Notes under the pieces: generated by a model
The model's input: only the letters and a program-made list of their open reading frames with translations
What the model was told of the DNA's origin: nothing
Database searches by the model: none
Assembly (NCBI GenBank): GCA_964356335.1
Contig: CAYHHI010000030.1
Coordinates: 1-37,260 of the forward strand
Length of the DNA stretch: 37,260 nucleotides
Direction: 5' to 3'
From: CAYHHI01 sp964356335
GTDB taxonomy: Bacteria > Arandabacterota > Arandabacteria > Arandabacterales > Arandabacteraceae
Part shown: in pieces, positions 1-7,759 of the stretch
How positions within the stretch are numbered: position 1 is the first letter of the stretch
How the letters are laid out: each line of letters starts with the position of its first letter
Translations under genes and position numbers: made by a program

Positions 1-102
1 ATCAACTTGTCCCTGCAGCTTCTTTTCAGGCTGGGATTGTACCAGAAGGCGAAGGTCATGTCAACCCAAAAGCAGAGTAGGGCCTATGAGACGAGGAGCT
101 AG
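1..102 (+). CDS. Possible C-terminal end of a gene entering from the left
   Basis: Frame 1 is open from the first base to a TAG at 100-102 and would encode 33 residues, beginning INLSLQLLFRLGLYQ. The first half alternates hydrophobic and polar residues like a beta strand, which would suit the end of an outer-membrane or secreted protein. The rest is basic and polar. A stretch this short is easily open by chance, so this is only a candidate 3' end. Sequence to the left of the window would settle it. Confidence 0.2.
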   Translation: MNLSLQLLFRLGLYQKAKVMSTQKQSRAYETRS

Positions 103-151
103 GGGCCGAGAAACTGTAAGCCCGAGAGAGCACCGGGATCTCGGCCCCGGT
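102..151. terminator. Inverted repeats downstream of the malic enzyme gene
   Basis: GGGGCCGAG (102-110) pairs perfectly with CTCGGCCCC (140-148), a 9-bp stem around a 29-base interior. A competing hairpin is ACCGGG (132-137) with CCCGGT (146-151). They lie 43-92 bases past the malic enzyme stop codon and also just after the possible gene ending at 102, so they could serve converging transcripts. No T-run follows, so a classic intrinsic terminator is not established. Confidence 0.35.
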
Positions 152-193
152 GAACCCCTCGGGCCATATCTGAAACCTGCGAATGTCACTCTT

Positions 194-1537
194 CTAATCA
201 GCTGCTGCAATCAAGCCCTTTGCCATCAGGACCTGCGTCTGTTCCCTCGCCCTCTTTATGGTCTTGGCGGCCTTATCGTAAAGCTCTTCCTTGGTCATCT
301 TTATTCTTGCCACTCCCTGCTCGATCGCCTTCATGCCGACCGCCACAGCCTCGCGCGGGAAGACCTCCCATTCGTCCATAGTCGGGATAATGTACTCTTC
401 CGACAGACCCTTATCGGCAGCACACTTGGCGAGCTCTTCAGCGGCAGCGATGCACATCTCATCGGTGATCGTCTTGGCGGCGACATCCAGGGCACCCCTG
501 AAGATGCCGGGGAAACCTAGCGAGTTATTGACCTGGTTGGGGAAATCGGACCGGCCGGTCGCAAAAACCCTGACGCCGGCCTCTTCCGCCTCCCAGGGCC
601 ATATCTCGGGCACGGGGTTGGCGCAGGAAAACATGATCGCGTCTTTCGCCATTCCAGCCACCCATTCCGGCTTTATCACGCCGGGGCCGGACTTCGAGAG
701 AGAAACGCAGACATCGGCACCCTTCAGAGCCTCAGGAATACCACCCTTCCGGCCTTCCTTGTTGGTTGTCTGCGAGATGTGCCACTTTTCCTTATCTTCA
801 CTCCGGAGGTCCGGTCTGCCTTTGTAGATGATGCCCTTGGTATCGACCATCATGATATTCTCGGCCGGGAAGCCGCCCGCACACATCACCCTCTGGATCG
901 CCACATTGGAGGCGCCGGCGCCGATCATCGCGATCCGCACGTTTTCCTTCCTCTTGCCGACCACCTTGAGAGCATTTATGAGCCCGGCGTAAGTGACGGC
1001 GGCGGTACCCTGCTGGTCATCGTGCCAAACGGGTATTTCCATCTCCTTGCGCAGCCTGTCCAGGATGCTGAAACACTTGGGCTTCTCGATGTCCTCAAGA
1101 TTGATGCCGCCGAAGGCGGGCTCTAGCCACTTGCAGGCCCGGATGATGTCTTCTTCGTTTGTCACCGCGAGCGGAATCGGAAAGGCATCCACACCCCCAA
1201 GATACTTGAACAAGATTGCTTTGCCCTCCATCACGGGGATCGAAGCATGGGGACCTATGTTGCCAAGTCCGAGAACTCTGGTGCCGTCAGTCACGACGGC
1301 GACGAAATTCCCCTTGTTGGTGTATTCGAATACCTTCTCGAAGTTCTCATGAATCTGCTTGCAAGTCTCGGCGACCCCCGGAGTGTACCAGATGGCGAAA
1401 TCCTGGAAGTCTCGGATCCTGCACTTGGGAGTCACTTCAAGCTTGCCTCTGTAGAATGAGTGCAGCCTAGCCGCATCCTTGGCGGGCTGCTGCGCCTTGG
1501 CAAGAAGCTGCTCGACATCGACCTTTTTACCTTTCAA
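194..1537 (-). CDS. NADP-type malic enzyme (oxaloacetate-decarboxylating malate dehydrogenase)
   Basis: Oxidatively decarboxylates malate to pyruvate and CO2 in the cytoplasm, supplying NAD(P)H and linking the TCA cycle to pyruvate. At 447 residues it has the usual length of the short bacterial form without the phosphotransacetylase fusion. Family motifs are visible: YTPGVAE (51-57, catalytic Tyr51), VTDGTRVLGLGNIGP (82-96), MEGKA (103-107, catalytic Lys106), a metal-binding LEDIEKP (147-153), WHDDQQGT (171-178) and the nucleotide-binding IGAGASN (205-211). The start is TTG at 1537: AAGGAGG lies six bases upstream, and no ATG fits better. The gene stands alone, downstream of the tRNA-Ser pair on the same strand. 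Cofactor preference (NAD or NADP) cannot be read safely, and malQ-style naming would be guesswork, so no symbol is given. Confidence 0.95.
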   Translation of the reverse strand: MKGKKVDVEQLLAKAQQPAKDAARLHSFYRGKLEVTPKCRIRDFQDFAIWYTPGVAETCKQIHENFEKVFEYTNKGNFVAVVTDGTRVLGLGNIGPHASIPVMEGKAILFKYLGGVDAFPIPLAVTNEEDIIRACKWLEPAFGGINLEDIEKPKCFSILDRLRKEMEIPVWHDDQQGTAAVTYAGLINALKVVGKRKENVRIAMIGAGASNVAIQRVMCAGGFPAENIMMVDTKGIIYKGRPDLRSEDKEKWHISQTTNKEGRKGGIPEALKGADVCVSLSKSGPGVIKPEWVAGMAKDAIMFSCANPVPEIWPWEAEEAGVRVFATGRSDFPNQVNNSLGFPGIFRGALDVAAKTITDEMCIAAAEELAKCAADKGLSEEYIIPTMDEWEVFPREAVAVGMKAIEQGVARIKMTKEELYDKAAKTIKRAREQTQVLMAKGLIAAAD

Positions 1538-1619
1538 TTCACTCCTCCTTTTCTGACGGCATGCTTATGGAAATGATGACAGTTGTCAATGTTTCCTTTC
1601 GCACAGCATTCGAGCGGAT

Positions 1620-1648
1620 AGCATAACAGATGCGCTCGCGTTTCGCAA
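1620..1648 (-). promoter_or_regulatory. Candidate sigma70-type promoter for malic enzyme
   Basis: On the minus strand TTGCGA (1648-1643) is followed after 17 bases by TATGCT (1625-1620), giving a leader of about 75 bases before the TTG start. A perfect TTGACA at 1589-1584 lies closer, but its best 17-base partner is the poor AAGCAT. Either could be used. Confidence 0.3.
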
Positions 1649-1712
1649 GAGCAGGTTCACCCTTCGGCGCCAGCACGAAGCCCCCGGGAACTCAGCAGCA
1701 CGACCTTATGCG

Positions 1713-1802
1713 TGGCGGAGAGAGAGGGATTTGAACCCTCGGAACGGTTACCCGTTCACGTGATTTCCAGTCACGCCGATTCAGCCGCTCTCGCATCTCT
1801 CC
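1713..1802 (-). tRNA. tRNA-Ser (anticodon GGA)
   Basis: A 90-base cloverleaf with the long variable arm of serine tRNAs. The acceptor stem GGAGAGA pairs with TCTCTCC, followed by discriminator G and an encoded CCA. The anticodon stem-loop is CGTGA-CTGGAAA-TCACG, with anticodon GGA, which reads UCU and UCC. The T arm carries GGTTCAAATCC. It lies 53 bases downstream of tRNA-Ser(CGA) on the same strand, so the two are probably one transcript. Confidence 0.97.
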
Positions 1803-1855
1803 GTCTACAAAGTGAACTGACTGCCGCATCGCATACGGCGCCACGTATCAAAATC

Positions 1856-1945
1856 TGGCGGAGAGAGAGGGATTCGAACCCCCGGGGCAGTTACCTGCCC
1901 AGCGGTTTTCGAGACCGCCCCATTCAACCGCTCTGGCATCTCTCC
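1856..1945 (-). tRNA. tRNA-Ser (anticodon CGA)
   Basis: A 90-base serine tRNA with a long variable arm. The acceptor stem GGAGAGA/TCTCTCC is identical to that of the neighbouring tRNA-Ser(GGA), and CCA is encoded. The anticodon stem-loop is GCGGT-CTCGAAA-ACCGC, giving anticodon CGA for UCG codons. It begins 92 bases after the tadA stop codon on the same strand. Confidence 0.97.
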
Positions 1946-2037
1946 GCGCCAAACCTCAATGCCTTCTTGCCGACAGCCCCCCGAAATCGATGCTGTCTCT
2001 CACCGTGGCCGGCCTATGTCAGAACTCCATCGTTGCC

Positions 2038-2508
2038 TCAAACCTTACCAGACTGCCTCAACTTTGAAAAGAATTCAACGAGCAACCCCTGACATTGATC
2101 TTCCAGTATGCCGCCATCGACATTGATTTTCCGGTCCATATACTTTGAAGAGCCAAGACCAATCGCCCCACCACAGGCTCCGGCACGGCGGTCGCGGGCT
2201 CCGAAGACAAGCCTCGATATCCTCGAAAGGAAAAGTGCGCCAAGACACATCATGCAGGGTTCCACGGTCACGTAGAGGGTCGCACCCTCTAGTCTCCAAT
2301 CCCCACGGGCTGCCGACGCTGCTCCAATTGCGATGATCTCGGCGTGTGCCGTCGCATCTTTGAGACTCTCGATCCTATTGTGGCCGCGGCCTATGAGTCT
2401 CCCCTGGTCCACGACCACGGCACCCACCGGAACTTCGTCAGCCTCAAAGGCCTTTCGCGCTTCCTTCAAAGCCTCGCCCATCCATTCAGCGTCGTTCTTG
2501 GCCTCCAT
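2038..2508 (-). CDS. tadA: tRNA-specific adenosine deaminase TadA
   Basis: Deaminates adenosine 34 to inosine in tRNA-Arg(ACG), allowing it to read CGU, CGC and CGA. The zinc-dependent deaminase signature is complete: TAHAEI (53-58; His55 ligand, Glu57 proton shuttle) and PCMMC (84-88; Cys85 and Cys88 ligands). At 156 residues it has the normal family length, and the N-terminal pattern up to VPVGAVVV is typical. Its substrate, tRNA-Arg(ACG), is encoded 8 kb away in this window. No Shine-Dalgarno sequence precedes the ATG, and a promoter ends about ten bases before it, so the mRNA is probably leaderless. The next genes downstream are two serine tRNAs. A related nucleoside deaminase (guanine or cytosine) is less likely given the motif context. 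Confidence 0.93.
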   Translation of the reverse strand: MEAKNDAEWMGEALKEARKAFEADEVPVGAVVVDQGRLIGRGHNRIESLKDATAHAEIIAIGAASAARGDWRLEGATLYVTVEPCMMCLGALFLSRISRLVFGARDRRAGACGGAIGLGSSKYMDRKINVDGGILEDQCQGLLVEFFSKLRQSGKV

Positions 2509-2517
2509 AATACTATC

Positions 2518-2546
2518 AAACTATCAGACACACCTGTGTACGTCAA
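2518..2546 (-). promoter_or_regulatory. Promoter of tadA, predicting a leaderless mRNA
   Basis: On the minus strand TTGACG (2546-2541), 17 bases, then TAGTTT (2523-2518), preceded by TGA as an extended -10. Transcription would start near 2511, only two to four bases before the ATG at 2508. Confidence 0.5.
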
Positions 2547-2600
2547 GAAGGGCGACGCGATGCGAGTATGCTGAAAGCACAGGCGCACACCAGGCGCTCT

Positions 2601-2640
2601 GAGGACTCTGCGCTCCGAGGACCCCCGGGACTTCGAGGAC
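2601..2640. repeat. Three short direct repeats (GAGGAC)
   Basis: GAGGAC occurs at 2601-2606, 2617-2622 and 2635-2640 in the gap between the M6 protease stop codon and tadA. The spacing is 16 and 18 bases, and the flanks are partly alike. No function can be assigned, and chance is possible. Confidence 0.3.
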
Positions 2641-2650
2641 TTAGGAGTAC

Positions 2651-5600
2651 CTATCGAGCCAGGATTGCTTTCCTCGAGAAAATGGAATTCTGAGCTGAAA
2701 CCGTAATGAAATACACACCCGGACTGACCAGGGCCTCCCTCTCGTTCCTGCCATCCCAGGAGAGGTGATAGTAGCCGGGAACGAGATTGCCGGTCTTTAG
2801 AAGGCGCACAAGCCTGCCATCAACGGAGTAGATCTTGACCTCCACGGCACTCCCCTCCCTGGCAGGGTCAGGCCAGGTGGCGTCTTCAGAAGGCTCAATT
2901 GTCCTGGGCAGACCGAATGCGATGTCGACATCATGAGCGAACGGATTCGGAAAAGGACTGCTTACGACGAAGGCTCTGGGGGCACGCCGATAGGCTCGCC
3001 CGAAGACCGGGCCGTAGAAGGTCTCTGCGCCATAGCCATCAACGACACCGAGCGTGTAATAATAAGGCTTTCTCTCGGTGATCAGGGTATCGTCATAAAC
3101 ATGCAGCGAGTCACCGTCAAGCGCGAAGAATTCCTGTATGTAGCTCTGAGGGTCGCCAGGCATGGGTTTGTTGCTGCTGAGGCGATAGATTTTGTACGTT
3201 AGGCCATCCTCATGTTCCTCAATGTTCATTGCGACTCTTATGCGTGCATCCTGCGACAGAGCCTCCAATCGGCGGACGCGCGCGGCGGTGCGGGTGCCCC
3301 CGAACCGCAGGCCCATAATGCGATCCTCACGGCCCCTCCTGTCGACCCACATCACCGTGCTGTCGCTCACACACGGGAGTATCTGGTGGCTCGTCTGCCT
3401 CGACATGGGAAATTCCTGCCCTGTCTTCAGGCTGTACCCATATATGTCCCAGTTCCCGTTCCGCGAATCCTGCCACACGATTATGTCGTCTGAAATGTCG
3501 GGGTGCTGCTGGGAGCCTCCGTGCTCGGATACGGCGATGGGTTGCCCCGACCCATCGGACAGGGCATAGATGTCGCCCCCATCGCGCCGATGATCCTCCC
3601 ATACGACCGTTCTGTCCCATACCGAGGGATTGACCTGGTCACCTTCGCGGTCACAGACAGCAGACGCTCTATCAATACTGAGATCGTAGCCCCAGATATC
3701 AGACCCGGCGCCGTCCCTTTCTTCCCAAACCACATAATCAGATGAAACATCAGGATTTGCGATTGTGCCACCATGCGCGGTTCTTATGGCCTCGGCCGGC
3801 TTCGATCCGCGCTTCAGCATCAGACGCATGGAGTCGGACCCCTCCGAGACCCAAACGATGTTGCCACCCCCGACCGCCGGTTGCGATTCATATTCCTCGC
3901 TCGCACTTACGACAAAGGGTATCTTGCTTGTCAAATCCACCCCACCGATATCGCCCTCGGTAGGGAAAACAATCGTGTTTCTTGAAATGTCCGGATCGGA
4001 CCCCTCACTCTCGAAGACAATGTCTGAAGGCGCACCTGTGCTGACAACCATGACGCAGGAGCAATTAAGTGGTTCAATCGCTAACCCGGTCCTCGAGAGT
4101 CTGAAATTCTTCACCGCGAATGGAAATGCCGGCGCCAGGATTTCACCTGCGCTTCCTGAATTCACTCTGAACTCAGCAAGGTTGTTGCTGAGGTAGTACT
4201 CGAGCACCTGTCTCTGCAGATCGGCAGCACAGAGAATCGTCGCGAAGTCTTCGCGGAACCTGCCAACCTTATAGCGCACCGCGAGATCGGCGTGATCACC
4301 TGGAGCTAGCGAGTCAACATCGACACCGGCAAAGCACCTCGAATCCTGGATGGTGCTGTCGTAGAAGGAAACTGTGAAGGATCTTGCCACATCCGCACCA
4401 GTGTTTCTCACGCTCGCGTAGACAGTCAGAGAATCTCCTATGATTGCCGGGAAAGGCTCGACTCCGCCGACGGCGACTTCGAGATCGGCAACCGAAAGGT
4501 AGAAGCGCTGCTTCGCTACATTGTTGAGCTCGAAGCGCTCGGGGATCTGATCATCTGCGTCGAGCTTCGCAAAGACCAGTCTTGTGGGCTGTCCGCCGGG
4601 TACCTGCCAGGCAAGTGAGATGGTCGTGTCGTGCTTGGCCGCAAGGGAGGCGACGACGACCGAACCGATGAGGAGTGAATCTTGCATATCGTCATAGTAG
4701 AGGTTGATTCTGACGTTGTCGGCGTTTGCATGGCCAGTGTTTGCAGCACGAATCCTGATGGTGAGATTCTCTCCCTGTCGGGGCTTGTCCGGCTGGAAGC
4801 TTATGTCGCCAGAGGTTATGGCAAGATCTGCAAGCGGGATGTTTGCCTGCGGTTTGAAGCCATAGACGCCAGTATTCCAGAGATCTCCTCTTGATTGAGA
4901 CCATTCGCTCCGGCCTGCTGTCTTTGCCCCGACGAAGCGCCACACATGAACCTCACCTGCCGTGGTCGCAACAACCATTTCGACATAGCCGTCGTCGTCA
5001 AGGTCAGCCACAGCAGGCGTAGCCCAGACGGCTCCGTCGACTTCGATGGGAAAACCTGTGAGCCTGCCCCCCCTGCCGAAGGCATAAAACCCGCTTGTTG
5101 TGCTGCCGGCTGTCCCAAAGAGACCATCGACTTCTCCATTCCCATCCAGGTCAACGAAGAGGGGCTCGCAATACTGGACAACTTCCGATGTGGCCGCATC
5201 AAGCACTGTACACGGTGTGCCGTCAGCATTCCAGGCTAGAATTGTCCCACACGAAGTTGCGACTGCGATCTCGGGCAGCCCGTCGCCATCTATGTCCGCA
5301 GGTACAGGCGAACTCAGAGATTGGCAATTATAAGCCCACTGGGGCCAGCCTCCCCTCACGTTTCCATCCATACCCACAACGCAGATTGAGTTCGAGAAGA
5401 GACCGGCCACCGCAATTTCGATCTTCCCGTCTCCGTCAAAATCCGCTATCGCCGGCGACCCATTACCACAACCCCATCCAAACAAGACCGGCCATCCGCT
5501 CAAGGGTGTACCGTCACTCTTTAGCACGTAAAGCTTCCCACCGTAGCCGCCCACCACCACTTCGGGGACGTGATCGTCGTCGAAATCCGCAACCGCCGGC

Positions 5601-7756
5601 GACATCCACACCTCATAGCCCTTAATCTCAAATGGCCAGCCGTCGACCAGGGTGCCGTCTTCGTTCCAGGCATAGACCCGCCCATCCTTCGAGCCGCACA
5701 CCACCTCAATCACTCCGTCATCGTCAATGTCCGCCAGCGCCGGCGAGGATACGACCATGCCGCCGGTAGGCTGAGGCCAGCCGTCAAGCAGGGTCCCATC
5801 CTTCTTGAAGACATAGACCTTGCCGTCCTGTGCGCCGACGACGACGTCAGCATTGCCGTCCACATCTACGTCACAGATAGCGGGTTTTGAGGTCGTCCTC
5901 GCGCCGATCAAGGCCGGCCAGCCGGGAAGCAACGTACCGTCGGTGTTCCAGGCATAGACCTTGCCGGCGTAATCTCCGAGCACAACCTCCTTGCGTCCGT
6001 CACCGTCGAGATCGGCAACCGCCGGAGGTGAGAAGATCATGTCGTCAGTACGCTGGGGCCACCCTGCCAGCCTGCTCAAGGGGACACTGAGCACAAACCG
6101 ATCGGCGGAGACATAATCACCGGCTTCCGACTTGCCTGTGATGCCGATACCGAACTCGATGCCATGGGGTTCGGGTGTTGCCTCTGCAATCTTGATGCTG
6201 AATCCCAGATACGATGAGAAGTCATGCGCGGGGATCGAGGCTATTCGGGCAACCGGTTCTCTGAGGATGACGAAAGGATCGTCGGAAGAGATGCTAGCCG
6301 CGACGCCCGAGCAGCTCATGCCGTGGTTTCTCAGCCTCACTCGTAAGACAATCTCCTCCCCCGGGTCAGGCTTGCCGTCTCCATCTCCGGCTGCGTCATC
6401 GATTACATAACTGTCAAACAGGATCACGGGAGACGTGACCTCAACATCCACACTAATCGTGGCGGCAGCATTCCCGATGTTGCGCAGACTCACCTCTGTC
6501 GGCAGGCCTTCATTGGAATGATTATCCGGCATTGTCCACCAGGTGAATGTTCGCGTGCCTCCAGATCCAGGAAACGGATCGCCCGCGTCCGAGCCCCAAC
6601 CAAAGAGGCGCATCTTATCAAGGTCGAACCTGCCATCAGCTTGCTCCAGATAAACCAGATGTCCGGTTTCAGATGAGTTGCCGGCGTAGCGTTCATCGAT
6701 GTGGTAGACCAGGAGCCCCTCGCCGAACGCGGAGAGATAGGAGTCGCATCCTTTGGCTTGCCTATTCTCAACAAGGAAGTATTGCTGCCCGGCCTCCCCT
6801 TCACTCCATAGCTTCAGGGCGTATGGTTCGTCCTCCACACACGGCACCCGGAGGCCCGCCGTATTGCGGCGGACCGGGACAGGAGTAAGGAAACCGAGCC
6901 TGGCCTTGCTCCACGCGTCAAGCCCCACAGGACGTGAGCCATCTCCCCCTCCCCATGATCCATACGACATTAGCGACCACATGCCCAGACCGTAGGAATG
7001 CAGGGTGACGTCGTAGAGATCGGGCAGGCCCAGGAGATGTCCCAATTCATGGGCAAAAGTCCCGACCCTGCCATCTTCGGGTTCGGTCGCGAATTCTCTC
7101 ACCATGACGCCGTCGACGATCTTGCCGGTTATTGCTCCCGCGTGGGAATGGATGTCGCGAGGATTCATCGTCCATTCATAGCCCTGGCCCGCATGCACTA
7201 CGAGCAGGAAGTCAACGACGCCATCGGGACCATCGTTATCGAACTTCGAGAAATCAACACTCAAATCGGCAGCATCAATCGCATCCTCTACGAGTTTCTG
7301 CGTATTCCGCGGGTACAAGCCCATGCCTCGCCACTTGTCGGCATAGTAGGAGAGTTTCTCCCTTACCCTGAACCAGCCGTAGATCTGGCCGGTGATATCG
7401 AGCTTGCCATAGGAGTTGGCGAGATAGTAATTCCTCATGCTGGAAGGATTGGCAGGATCGAAGAGCATTCGCTCGAACCATTGCCTGCCGTGCAGAATGG
7501 TGTCGGCCCGGACATCATCGAAGTCAACGAGGAGTACCAGGATCCTAATGGTATCCGGAAGCTCGCTCCCTGCCGTGAGGCGAGGGCTTATGCTCTCGGC
7601 CTGGAGGAGTTCCCCTTGCAGGGCTTCCCTGGCCTCATCAAGCCTATCTTCCTCATAGAGCTTCTGGAGAAGGTCGGGCCTGGGCGGCATTGAAAAACAA
7701 AATCGGGCAGGGAGCGTGGCAAGAACGAGAGCAAAAAGAGCTGCCGCAAATCTCAT
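2651..7756 (-). CDS. Giant secreted M6-type metalloprotease with FG-GAP, CARDB, beta-propeller and FlgD-like sorting domains
   Basis: A 1701-residue exported protein. A signal peptide covers about residues 1-22. The immune-inhibitor-A-like (M6) zinc protease domain spans about 65-300, with HELGHLLGLPDLYD (236-249; His236, Glu237, His240) and a Met-turn near SLMSYG (261-266). About 565-935 carries repeated VADLDGDG units, typical of calcium-binding FG-GAP/VCBS blades, each followed by VYAWN..GT..GWP. Two CARDB-type Ig modules lie near 970-1075 and 1090-1190. About 1245-1470 holds beta-propeller repeats of the IVWQDSRNGNWDIY type. The last ~100 residues (PFPNPF...YSVDGRLV...SPGVYFI) are a FlgD-like domain of the kind used as a type IX sorting signal. 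The start ATG lies four bases after the glycosyltransferase stop codon, so translation is probably coupled. Likely role: cell-surface or extracellular proteolysis and adhesion (inferred). Confidence 0.9.
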   Translation of the reverse strand: MRFAAALFALVLATLPARFCFSMPPRPDLLQKLYEEDRLDEAREALQGELLQAESISPRLTAGSELPDTIRILVLLVDFDDVRADTILHGRQWFERMLFDPANPSSMRNYYLANSYGKLDITGQIYGWFRVREKLSYYADKWRGMGLYPRNTQKLVEDAIDAADLSVDFSKFDNDGPDGVVDFLLVVHAGQGYEWTMNPRDIHSHAGAITGKIVDGVMVREFATEPEDGRVGTFAHELGHLLGLPDLYDVTLHSYGLGMWSLMSYGSWGGGDGSRPVGLDAWSKARLGFLTPVPVRRNTAGLRVPCVEDEPYALKLWSEGEAGQQYFLVENRQAKGCDSYLSAFGEGLLVYHIDERYAGNSSETGHLVYLEQADGRFDLDKMRLFGWGSDAGDPFPGSGGTRTFTWWTMPDNHSNEGLPTEVSLRNIGNAAATISVDVEVTSPVILFDSYVIDDAAGDGDGKPDPGEEIVLRVRLRNHGMSCSGVAASISSDDPFVILREPVARIASIPAHDFSSYLGFSIKIAEATPEPHGIEFGIGITGKSEAGDYVSADRFVLSVPLSRLAGWPQRTDDMIFSPPAVADLDGDGRKEVVLGDYAGKVYAWNTDGTLLPGWPALIGARTTSKPAICDVDVDGNADVVVGAQDGKVYVFKKDGTLLDGWPQPTGGMVVSSPALADIDDDGVIEVVCGSKDGRVYAWNEDGTLVDGWPFEIKGYEVWMSPAVADFDDDHVPEVVVGGYGGKLYVLKSDGTPLSGWPVLFGWGCGNGSPAIADFDGDGKIEIAVAGLFSNSICVVGMDGNVRGGWPQWAYNCQSLSSPVPADIDGDGLPEIAVATSCGTILAWNADGTPCTVLDAATSEVVQYCEPLFVDLDGNGEVDGLFGTAGSTTSGFYAFGRGGRLTGFPIEVDGAVWATPAVADLDDDGYVEMVVATTAGEVHVWRFVGAKTAGRSEWSQSRGDLWNTGVYGFKPQANIPLADLAITSGDISFQPDKPRQGENLTIRIRAANTGHANADNVRINLYYDDMQDSLLIGSVVVASLAAKHDTTISLAWQVPGGQPTRLVFAKLDADDQIPERFELNNVAKQRFYLSVADLEVAVGGVEPFPAIIGDSLTVYASVRNTGADVARSFTVSFYDSTIQDSRCFAGVDVDSLAPGDHADLAVRYKVGRFREDFATILCAADLQRQVLEYYLSNNLAEFRVNSGSAGEILAPAFPFAVKNFRLSRTGLAIEPLNCSCVMVVSTGAPSDIVFESEGSDPDISRNTIVFPTEGDIGGVDLTSKIPFVVSASEEYESQPAVGGGNIVWVSEGSDSMRLMLKRGSKPAEAIRTAHGGTIANPDVSSDYVVWEERDGAGSDIWGYDLSIDRASAVCDREGDQVNPSVWDRTVVWEDHRRDGGDIYALSDGSGQPIAVSEHGGSQQHPDISDDIIVWQDSRNGNWDIYGYSLKTGQEFPMSRQTSHQILPCVSDSTVMWVDRRGREDRIMGLRFGGTRTAARVRRLEALSQDARIRVAMNIEEHEDGLTYKIYRLSSNKPMPGDPQSYIQEFFALDGDSLHVYDDTLITERKPYYYTLGVVDGYGAETFYGPVFGRAYRRAPRAFVVSSPFPNPFAHDVDIAFGLPRTIEPSEDATWPDPAREGSAVEVKIYSVDGRLVRLLKTGNLVPGYYHLSWDGRNEREALVSPGVYFITVSAQNSIFSRKAILAR

Positions 7757-7759
7757 GTT

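Noticed and set aside
1712..2092. Open frame on the plus strand translating to AEREGFEPSERL-type sequence
   Set aside because: It is the antisense translation of the two tRNA-Ser genes, a well-known spurious annotation.
6998..7693. 231-residue frame on the plus strand
   Set aside because: Antisense to the M6 protease N-terminal region, whose HELGH motif proves the coding strand.
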